From contig CAILDT010000482.1 of assembly GCA_903833025.1 (NCBI GenBank), positions 1-8,706 on the forward strand: DNA of 8,706 bases, written 5' to 3'. Under the pieces are notes generated by a model. The model saw only the letters and a list, made by a program, of their open reading frames with translations. It was not told where the DNA came from and did no database searches. Of this stretch, positions 1-6,701 are shown piece after piece. The position numbers and the translations under genes were made by a program. Numbering within the stretch: position 1 is the stretch's first letter; each line of letters begins with the position of its first letter. Source of the DNA: an uncultured Bacteroidota bacterium (GTDB taxonomy: Bacteria; Bacteroidota; Bacteroidia; 2-12-FULL-35-15).

Positions 1-92
1 AAATGGTTGGTTTTGTTGGTATGTTAGCGGTTTTTTTCATTTGCTTTAGTAATGATAAGGATTTTTTTGATTATCAGCAAATAAAAAAATAA
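1..92 (+). CDS. 3' end of a convergent gene, unknown product (partial)
   Basis: An open frame enters from the left edge and ends in TAA at 90-92. From the ATG at position 3 it would read 29 residues: a hydrophobic stretch (MVGFVGMLAVFFICF) followed by a charged tail ending in QQIKK. This looks like the last membrane-spanning segment and short polar tail of a longer protein whose body lies outside the window. The convergent orientation toward the large minus-strand gene, with a shared hairpin between them at 165-195, fits a real gene end. The piece is too short to assign a family. A chance open frame cannot be excluded, because the other two plus-strand frames close within the first 50 bases and this one is short. 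Confidence 0.4.
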   Translation, partial: MVGFVGMLAVFFICFSNDKDFFDYQQIKK

Positions 93-164
93 ATTTTTGT
101 GGGAATAGGAATATTAGAGGAGGGGGAAAAGCAGTTTTAAAACATACCTATATATAAGAGCAAA

Positions 165-195
165 AAAAGAGGGATGAAAACTTCACCCCTCTTTT
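165..195 (-). terminator. Rho-independent terminator of the giant-gene unit, possibly bidirectional
   Basis: The arms 165-173 (AAAAGAGGG) and 187-195 (CCCTCTTTT) form a perfect 9-bp stem. After one A/C mismatch (174/186), an inner 4-bp stem (TGAA 175-178 with TTCA 182-185) closes on a 3-base loop. Read on the minus strand, the hairpin runs into seven T residues (complement of 162-168), partly overlapping the stem foot, as in a strong intrinsic terminator. It starts 23 bases after the stop codon of the 2159-residue gene. On the plus strand the hairpin ends in only four T residues, so it could also stop the convergent gene at 1-92, probably less efficiently. Confidence 0.85.
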
Positions 196-218
196 ACTTA
201 TACCAAACGACCAACGTT

Positions 219-3200
219 TTATCTCACCAACGTTATGCTTCCAGTATATTCGTGTTTTTCTTTTAGCACGTCTTTTATTTTAATTACATACACATACACA
301 TCTTCTTGCGCCACATTACCATCACTCGCCACATCGCCTATCCAATGCTTGTTTAAGTCATCAGTATAAAAAATACTGTTTCCCCAACGGTCGTAAATAT
401 ACATCTCGAAGGTAAGTACGTTGGTTGCTTTGCAATAAAATTCATCATTTATTCCATCGTGGTTTGGCGAAAATGCGTTAGGAATAAAACAAGTGAATTC
501 AGGCGTTATATCCACACATACCATTGCTGTATCTTCGCAAAGCCCTTGGTTACTCACCGTTAATATAGTGCAATAATGTCCCACTTCGCTATAAGCGTGA
601 GTAGGGTTTTTTACCGTTGAACTATCTGTAGCTGTATTATATGGGTCGCCAAAATCCCACGCCCAGCTGGTTGCATTTACAGAAGCATCAGTAAATTTAA
701 TTTCAGGTGTATAATAATTTGCTGAAGCCGGACAGCTGAAATTAGCTATCGGTGGCGGCACTGTGGTAATTAAATTAGTATAAAGAATCTGGCTGGTACA
801 TCCAGGAATGGTAACTACAGTAAGATTTACAGAAAAACTTCCCGGGGTAACATAACAATGCGCCGGAGGTGTTTGACCTACAAAAGTACCACCATCACCA
901 AAATCCCAACTCCACGCATTAATATTACCCGAAGTAACTGTGGAAGCATCGGTGTAGGTTACGCAAAGAGGTGTACAACCAATAGTTACATCAGGCGTAA
1001 AATTAGCAACCGGCAACGGATTTATAATCACAGCGGCACTTCCGCTTGATGTTCCTGTACAATTTGCATCTGTAATAGTAGTAATAGTATAAGTACCTGC
1101 TGTAGGGTTCACAAGTACATAAGGCGATGTAGCGGTTATGACTGTTGTTGGTGTTGTTCCATCGGTATAAGTAATGCTCCAAGGGGTAGCACCTGTAAGT
1201 GTAATAGTTACTGATGGTGTAGGGTTTCCAAAACAAACAGCACCTCCGCCTGTAACAGTAGCAGTAGGCAGTGGATTAACATTTACAACTGTAGTAGCAG
1301 TACCCACACAGCCAAGCACAGTAACTGTAACGCTATATGTTCCCGCCATTCCGGCAGTAGTAGTAGCACTCACAGTTGGGTTTTGCACTGCGGATGAATA
1401 TCCAAGCGGACCAGTCCACGAATATGTACCACCAGCATAAGTAGTAGAGGTAAGGTTTAGCGGCGAGCCAATACAAACAGGAGTATTACTTCCTGCAACA
1501 GGCACAGGGTCAGGATTAACAGTTACCACATAATTTACAGAAGGTCCAACGCAAGATGCAGCGGCAGGTCCAGTAGGAGTTATAACATACGTTACCGTTC
1601 CTGATGCGCCAGTATTAGTAAGCACATCGCTTATGTTACCAGTTCCTGCGGCAGTAAATCCTAAAATAGAAACGTTTGAAGCAGTGGCAGTCCAGGCAAA
1701 TGTTGTTCCCAGTAAATTAGATGTAGGTGCAAACGTAGCTGCCGAACCAGTACATAATGTTTGAGTTAAAACAGCGTTAGTAACTGTTGGCACAGGGTCA
1801 ACGGTTACTACAAAGTTTACATTCGTAACCGGGCAAACTAAACCAGGACCAATTGGAGTTACCACATAAGTAACAGTTTCCTGGGCAATTCCGGTATTGG
1901 TAAGTACGTCTGAAATATTTCCACCGCCAACAGCAGTATTACCTGTTACGTTAGCCGATGAGCCAGAAGAAGTCCAAGTAAATGTTGCACCTGCTACGTT
2001 AGAAGTAAGGATGAAGGAAGCAGTGCCTCCAGAACAAAATTCTTGGGTTGTTATAGCATTCGTTACTAAAGGAGTAGGGTCAATGGTAACGACAAAGTTA
2101 ACAGGAGTACCAACACAAGCAGAAGTACCTGTTCCTGTTGGAGTTATTACATAAGTTACTGATCCTTGAGCAGCACCGGTATTTGAAATGGCTTCATTAA
2201 TTGGTCCTGTTCCGATAGCTGAAAATCCTGTTATTGTTCCTGCGGATGCCGTGGCAGTCCAGTTGAAAACAACATTATTTACGGAAGAAGTAGGAGTGAA
2301 AGTTGCAATATCACCTGAACACATTGCTTGTGTAAGCACAGCATTATTTACATCCGGTATAGGGTCAACAGTTACAACATAGTTAACAGGTGTACCTGCA
2401 CAAGCAGAAACTCCCGTACCTGTAGGAGTAACCACATAAGTTACTGTCTCAGTATTTGCGCTTGTGCTTGTAATCACGTCATTAATATTACCAATACCTG
2501 CTGCTGTAAATCCAGTAACTGTTCCTGCTGTTGCAGTCGCAGTATAAGCATAAGTAGCTGCTGCTCCAGATGTTGGAGTAAATATTGCATTGCCTCCCGA
2601 GCAGAATGCCTGCGTTAATGGGTTGTTGGTTATTACCGGTATCGGATCAATAGTTACTACATAGTTTACTGGTGGCCCGGGACATAATGAAGCTCCTGGT
2701 CCGGTCGGGGTGATTACATAAGTTACCGTTTCGGTAGTGTTACCTGCATTGGTAATTACATCATTGATATTTCCAGCTCCTGCTGCAGTAAATCCGGTTA
2801 CGTTTGCAGATGAAGCAGTAGCAGTATAAGCAAATGTAGCTAATGCAACATTTGAGGTAAGGTTAAGTGTTGCGGTTCCTCCAGAACAAAAAGATTGTGT
2901 TAACGGATTATTAGTAACAGTTGGTGTTGGGTCAACAGTAACAACAAAGTTAACTGCTACTCCTGGGCACAATGAAGCTGCCGGTCCTGTTGGTGTTACA
3001 GTATAAGTTACCGTTTCAGATACATTTCCTGAATTTGTAAGTATATCATTAATATTGCCATTGCCAGCAGCCGTAAATCCAGTAATGTTTCCTGATGAAC
3101 CCACAGCTGTATATGCAAATGTAGTATTAAGCACGTTTGAAGTTGGGGTGATTAAAGCAGCCGAACCCGAACATATTGTTTGATTTAGCGTAGCATTATT

Positions 3201-6200
3201 AATTACAGGAGTTGGGTCAACTGTAACTACAAAGTTTACAGGTAATCCAACACAGAAATTTGGTCCAGCTCCTGTCGGAGTTATCACATAAGTTACCGTT
3301 TCGGAAGCTGTTCCTGTATTTGTAATAATATCATTTATATTTCCTCCACCTACTAAAGTAAATCCTGTAACATTTCCAGATGAACCAGATGCAGTGTAAG
3401 CAAATGTAGTTAATGCCGGATTTGCAGTAGGGTTAAATACTGCATTACCACCTGAACAAATGTTTTGTGTCAATCCGACATTTGTTATTACAGGAATAGG
3501 GTCAATAGTTACCACAAAATTTACTGAAGGTCCTCCGCAAGCAGAAATGCCTGGTCCTATAGGAGTTATAACATAAGTAACAGTTTCTGAAGTAGTGCCT
3601 GAATTGTTAATTACATCAGTAATAGCTCCCGTTCCGTTTGCGCTAAATCCGGTTATTGTTCCGGGCAATGAAGTAGTTGCCGTCCAAGTAAATGTTGCGT
3701 TGGTTACATTGGAAGTTGGGGTAAAAGCAACTGTGCCTCCTGAACAAAATTCCTGTGTAAGTATAGCATTTGTAACTGTTGGAATTGGGTCAATGGTTAC
3801 TACAAAGTTTACTGGTAATCCTGGGCATCCAAGTCCTGGGCTGGAAGCAGTGATTACATAAGTTACTATCCCTGACATTACATCAGTATTTGTAATTACA
3901 TCATTAATTACGTTGGTAGCTCCTGCTGCAGTAAATCCGGTAATGGTTGCAGGAAGCGTTGTGGTGGCAGTCCACACAAATGTAGCACCCGCAACGTTAG
4001 AAGTTAAGTTTAATAACGCATTTCCACCTGAACAAAAATTCTGCGTTAATGGGTTATTGGTTACTGTTGGTGCTGGGTCAACGGTTACAACAAAGTTAAC
4101 TGCTGGTCCTGGACAAAATGAAGCACCAGGTCCAGTAGGTGTAATTACATAAGTAACCGTTCCTGCAGTTGCTCCCGTATTACTAATCGCATCATTAATA
4201 TTTCCATTGCCTGCTGCAGTAAATCCTGTTATTGTTCCTGCGGAAGCAGTGGCTGTCCAGCTAAAAGTGGTATTTAGTACATTGGAAGTCGGATTAAGCG
4301 TTGCCACAGCACCCGAACAAATTGATTGAGTTAATACAGCATTTGTAACTGTTGGTGTTGGTTCTACTGAAACAACAAAATTTGAAGGTGTGCCAGGACA
4401 AAAAGTTGGTGGTGGACCAGTTGGCGTTATTACATAGGTTACTGTTTCAGTAACATTGCCGGAATTAGTAAGTACATCACTAATATTTCCTGCTCCACCT
4501 GCTGTATATCCGGTTACGTTACCGGATGAACCTGTTCCTGTCCACGCGAAAGTAGCACCAGCCACTGATGATGTTGGAGTAATGCTAGCTGTTGCTCCTG
4601 AACAAATATCGGATGTTAATGGATTATTGCTTATTGTTGGTGCTGGATCAACGGTAATAGTTACCTGACTTGTTGATGGCGCACAAGGTGCATTGGTAAT
4701 TACCCATTCAAATACATTCGCTCCTGGGCTTAATCCAGTAACTGTAGAATTTGCTAAAGAGATATTTGTAATTACCCCACCTCCTGAAATAGTTGTCCAC
4801 GTTCCAACTCCTACTGTAGGTACATTTGCTGCCAAAGTTGCATTATTTACAGTACTGCAAACATTCTGGTTTGGTCCTGCATTAGCAATGGATGGAGGCG
4901 GATAAACGTTAACAATAAAATTTACAACTGGTCCAGGGCAACTTGAAGGTGGTGCTCCGATTGGTGTTATTTGATAAAGTACAGAACCAGGTGTAGTGCC
5001 AGTATTATTTATTACCTGATTTATATTTCCTGTGCCACCCGATGAACCTGTTATAAATGCTGAAGAGGGAGTTGCTGTATAATTAAAAGTACTACCCGCA
5101 ATATTTGCTGTTGGATTATAAGTGGCTGTTGAACCCGAACAGATAAATATTTGCGCAGGTGGATTGGTAATAGTAGGTACTGGATTAACTGTAACCACAA
5201 AGTTTACAGGTGGACCTGTACATAAAGTAGGACCAGGTCCTATGGGAGTTATTACATAAGTAACGGTTCCAGGAACAGTTCCAGCATTTGTAAGTACGTT
5301 ATTAATAGGTATTGCCCCTGCACCTGGAAAGCCAGTAACACTTCCTACGGGGTTAGCACTTGCTGTCCAACTGTAAGTTGAACCAGCAGGTAATATGGTA
5401 GGTGTATATGTTGCAATTCCTCCCGTGCAAATTGTTAGTGCCGCTGGCGCATTGTTAATTGCAGGTAAAGCATTCACCGTTACGTTAACTGTACCAATGC
5501 AAGTAGATGCACCTGCTGTAACAGTTACTGTATAAACTCCTGCTGCTGCAACTGTAGCTCCTGCAATAGTTTGATTTTGTCCATTTGCGTTAAAACCATT
5601 TGGACCTGTCCAATGATAAAGAGTGGCACCGACTACTGCCGCACAGGTTAAGTTCAATGATGTTCCGGCACATATAGGACCATTGCTTCCTGCTGTGGCG
5701 GTACAAGCTCCCGAACAAGTAATAGAACCAGCTGGGGTTACGGGCCAATTTACGGTGGTGCCCGTTGTTTGTGAATAATTAGTGGTAAGTAAAACATACC
5801 ATTGTCCTGCAACTGCATTAAATGTCCAAGAATTTAAACCTGCTGTAGAATAATTACAAGCAAGAATATTTGCTGCTGATAAAGCAGCACATCCAGCAGC
5901 TTGATTTGCGAATGGTCCCCACATTACATAATCAATATCGGGGCTACCACCAGCTGAACCAGTTGAATTTGCGCCCATTGTTATAGGACCAGTTACTGTT
6001 GCCTGAAAAACATTCCAAATTGGATTTGGTGCTGAACCTAAACAACCATAAATACCTCCACTACCAAGTGAAGCTACACCACTGCACATTGTGTTAGTTG
6101 GGTTGGTAGCAATACAATTGGGAGTTAAACAAGAGTTTCCAGGGTTACATGGTGGTGGTGGTGGTGGTGGTGGTGCAGCAGCTTGCACACAAATGGTAAA

Positions 6201-6698
6201 ACCTCCTGTTTGGCTTCCAAATCCAGCAACGTCAATCCACACCGTGCTACCAACTGTTAACGGTGGCGAAGCGATGTAGGACATTAACCCAAAAAAATCA
6301 TCGTTACAGGCAACTTGAGTCATTGCGCCGCAAGTACCTGTATAAAGTGCTATTTGGCTGTCGTTAATACCTCCGTTTCCTATGGTAATATTTATTGCAC
6401 CGCTTGCAGGCACAACTACTTGGTACCAAACATCAGGACAAGAACTCCCAGCAAAGGTACCGCAACCAGGGTCAGGTATAGCTCCGCCTGTGGAGTTGTT
6501 TGCTCCCACATTACTTCCAGGAGTTGGCACACAACCCGCATTAGCTACTAATAACTGGGCATTACACGGATTATCATTTGCTGGTTGCGCTATCGCCAAT
6601 GTGGTAATGGCAATAAATGCAAAAACAAATAATAGTTTTATTTGTCCTGTTGCTTTTTGTATGTAGAGTTTTTTCATCATCTTGTTTTTAAAAATCAT
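219..6698 (-). CDS. Giant T9SS-secreted PKD/Ig-repeat surface protein, type B C-terminal sorting domain
   Basis: This 2159-residue secreted protein is probably a cell-surface adhesin or filament exported through Sec and then T9SS. Domains in order: signal peptide 1-37 (hydrophobic core 22-36, cleavage after A37 in LAIA|Q); PPC-like beta domain 38-172; eight-proline linker 176-183; second beta-rich domain 184-331 (DIDYVMWGPF motif); Ig-like 332-409; PKD-like repeats R1-R2 410-603; a different Ig-like domain 604-688; repeats R3-R13 689-1729; Ig-like domains 1730-1811 and 1812-1896; classical PKD domains 1897-1983 and 1984-2066; type B tail about 2069-2159. ATG codons at residues 1, 7 and 8 are all possible starts. 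Residue 7 or 8 gives a more usual signal peptide (MKKLYIQ...), while residue 1 lies only 3 bases after the upstream stop. No catalytic domain is visible. The ligand and exact role are unknown. From residue 22 to 2000 there is no Lys or Arg. Confidence 0.93.
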   Translation of the reverse strand: MIFKNKMMKKLYIQKATGQIKLLFVFAFIAITTLAIAQPANDNPCNAQLLVANAGCVPTPGSNVGANNSTGGAIPDPGCGTFAGSSCPDVWYQVVVPASGAINITIGNGGINDSQIALYTGTCGAMTQVACNDDFFGLMSYIASPPLTVGSTVWIDVAGFGSQTGGFTICVQAAAPPPPPPPPCNPGNSCLTPNCIATNPTNTMCSGVASLGSGGIYGCLGSAPNPIWNVFQATVTGPITMGANSTGSAGGSPDIDYVMWGPFANQAAGCAALSAANILACNYSTAGLNSWTFNAVAGQWYVLLTTNYSQTTGTTVNWPVTPAGSITCSGACTATAGSNGPICAGTSLNLTCAAVVGATLYHWTGPNGFNANGQNQTIAGATVAAAGVYTVTVTAGASTCIGTVNVTVNALPAINNAPAALTICTGGIATYTPTILPAGSTYSWTASANPVGSVTGFPGAGAIPINNVLTNAGTVPGTVTYVITPIGPGPTLCTGPPVNFVVTVNPVPTITNPPAQIFICSGSTATYNPTANIAGSTFNYTATPSSAFITGSSGGTGNINQVINNTGTTPGSVLYQITPIGAPPSSCPGPVVNFIVNVYPPPSIANAGPNQNVCSTVNNATLAANVPTVGVGTWTTISGGGVITNISLANSTVTGLSPGANVFEWVITNAPCAPSTSQVTITVDPAPTISNNPLTSDICSGATASITPTSSVAGATFAWTGTGSSGNVTGYTAGGAGNISDVLTNSGNVTETVTYVITPTGPPPTFCPGTPSNFVVSVEPTPTVTNAVLTQSICSGAVATLNPTSNVLNTTFSWTATASAGTITGFTAAGNGNINDAISNTGATAGTVTYVITPTGPGASFCPGPAVNFVVTVDPAPTVTNNPLTQNFCSGGNALLNLTSNVAGATFVWTATTTLPATITGFTAAGATNVINDVITNTDVMSGIVTYVITASSPGLGCPGLPVNFVVTIDPIPTVTNAILTQEFCSGGTVAFTPTSNVTNATFTWTATTSLPGTITGFSANGTGAITDVINNSGTTSETVTYVITPIGPGISACGGPSVNFVVTIDPIPVITNVGLTQNICSGGNAVFNPTANPALTTFAYTASGSSGNVTGFTLVGGGNINDIITNTGTASETVTYVITPTGAGPNFCVGLPVNFVVTVDPTPVINNATLNQTICSGSAALITPTSNVLNTTFAYTAVGSSGNITGFTAAGNGNINDILTNSGNVSETVTYTVTPTGPAASLCPGVAVNFVVTVDPTPTVTNNPLTQSFCSGGTATLNLTSNVALATFAYTATASSANVTGFTAAGAGNINDVITNAGNTTETVTYVITPTGPGASLCPGPPVNYVVTIDPIPVITNNPLTQAFCSGGNAIFTPTSGAAATYAYTATATAGTVTGFTAAGIGNINDVITSTSANTETVTYVVTPTGTGVSACAGTPVNYVVTVDPIPDVNNAVLTQAMCSGDIATFTPTSSVNNVVFNWTATASAGTITGFSAIGTGPINEAISNTGAAQGSVTYVITPTGTGTSACVGTPVNFVVTIDPTPLVTNAITTQEFCSGGTASFILTSNVAGATFTWTSSGSSANVTGNTAVGGGNISDVLTNTGIAQETVTYVVTPIGPGLVCPVTNVNFVVTVDPVPTVTNAVLTQTLCTGSAATFAPTSNLLGTTFAWTATASNVSILGFTAAGTGNISDVLTNTGASGTVTYVITPTGPAAASCVGPSVNYVVTVNPDPVPVAGSNTPVCIGSPLNLTSTTYAGGTYSWTGPLGYSSAVQNPTVSATTTAGMAGTYSVTVTVLGCVGTATTVVNVNPLPTATVTGGGAVCFGNPTPSVTITLTGATPWSITYTDGTTPTTVITATSPYVLVNPTAGTYTITTITDANCTGTSSGSAAVIINPLPVANFTPDVTIGCTPLCVTYTDASTVTSGNINAWSWDFGDGGTFVGQTPPAHCYVTPGSFSVNLTVVTIPGCTSQILYTNLITTVPPPIANFSCPASANYYTPEIKFTDASVNATSWAWDFGDPYNTATDSSTVKNPTHAYSEVGHYCTILTVSNQGLCEDTAMVCVDITPEFTCFIPNAFSPNHDGINDEFYCKATNVLTFEMYIYDRWGNSIFYTDDLNKHWIGDVASDGNVAQEDVYVYVIKIKDVLKEKHEYTGSITLVR
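222..494 (-). other. Type B T9SS C-terminal sorting domain (gliding motility-associated C-terminal domain, CHU_C class)
   Basis: These are residues about 2069-2159 of the giant protein. The family hallmarks are all present: FIPNAFSPNHDGINDEF at the start, then MYIYDRWGNSIF, a W-x-G stretch (HWIGDVASDG), the YVYVIKIKD strand and the terminal YTGSITLVR. In the known family this domain directs Sec-exported proteins to the type IX translocon of Bacteroidota and is typical of large surface adhesins. Six or seven lysines sit here, in sharp contrast to the Lys/Arg-free body of the protein. Confidence 0.93.
501..1010 (-). other. Two classical PKD domains of the giant protein
   Basis: Residues 1897-1983 and 1984-2066 each carry the PKD signature: WSWDFGDGG at 1929-1937 and WAWDFGDP at 2012-2019. 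A downstream pro-aromatic turn follows (PPAHCYVTPGSF and PTHAYSEVGHY). PKD domains are beta-sandwich spacers in extracellular proteins. These two sit between the repeat array and the T9SS tail. The second contains the first lysine of the mature protein (K2001) and the only D-T-A site (2056-2058) that fits the Bacteroidota O-glycosylation motif. Confidence 0.85.
1512..4643 (-). repeat. Eleven contiguous ~95-residue PKD-like repeats (R3-R13) within the giant gene
   Basis: Tandem in-frame repeats of 282-288 bp. Boundaries were placed after the V/I-D-P (or V-E-P, V-N-P) triplet that ends each unit: R13 1512-1793, R12 1794-2075, R11 2076-2360, R10 2361-2642, R9 2643-2927, R8 2928-3212, R7 3213-3497, R6 3498-3785, R5 3786-4073, R4 4074-4358, R3 4359-4643. 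Consensus landmarks in order are: xPxVTN, LTQxxCSGG, PTSN, F/Y-x-W/Y-T, TGFTAAGxGNINDVxTNTG, ETVTYVITPTGPG, CPGxxVNFVVTVDP. Each unit should fold as one Ig-like beta-sandwich and carries one Cys near the start and one near residue 80. The pattern resembles the Pfam PKD-like families common in Bacteroidota surface proteins. Units are clearly diverged at DNA level, so assembly collapse is less likely than for identical repeats. Confidence 0.92.
4644..4898 (-). other. 85-residue heterologous Ig-like domain interrupting the repeat array
   Basis: These are residues 604-688 of the giant protein, lying exactly between repeats R2 and R3. The sequence does not match the neighbouring repeat consensus. 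It reads AGPNQNVC at the start, then GVGTWTTISGGG, NSTVTGLSPG, VFEWVITN, and ends in TVDP like the repeats. This pattern occurs in other Bacteroidota proteins with type B tails (recalled, not searched) and is probably another Ig/PKD-like spacer. It splits the array into two (R1-R2) and eleven (R3-R13) copies. Confidence 0.75.
4899..5471 (-). repeat. First two PKD-like repeats (R1-R2) within the giant gene
   Basis: R1 (5181-5471, 97 residues) and R2 (4899-5180, 94 residues) share the array's landmarks: ICTGG/ICSGS, YSWTA/FNYTA, the INNVLTN/INQVINN segment, the TYVITPIGP/LYQITPIGA strand, the second Cys, and VNF-V/I-V. They are the most divergent members of the array: R1 has GFPGAGAIP and R2 has GSSGGTGN where most copies have GFTAAGxGN. 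This fits edge copies that escaped homogenisation. They correspond to residues 410-603. Confidence 0.88.
6150..6173 (-). repeat. (CCA)8 microsatellite encoding a polyproline linker
   Basis: Eight identical CCA codons (TGG on the plus strand) encode P176-P183, between the N-terminal PPC-like domain and the next beta-rich domain. Three alanines precede it and a Cys follows. Because the unit is three bases long, slippage would change linker length without breaking the reading frame. Confidence 0.9.
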
Positions 6699-6701
6699 TA
6701 A

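Noticed and set aside
1174..4905. Many 60-96 codon open frames on the plus strand across the repeat array, for example 1174-1440, 1897-2154, 3595-3861 and 3913-4152
   Set aside because: They are antisense to the giant gene and recur at the ~285-bp repeat period, with similar translations in each repeat. They are shadows of its biased codon use; none has signal, domain or leader evidence.
1512..5471. Regular repeat periodicity considered as a CRISPR array or DNA satellite
   Set aside because: Units are 282-291 bp, in frame, diverged at synonymous positions and encode a conserved protein domain. There are no short identical repeats with unique spacers.
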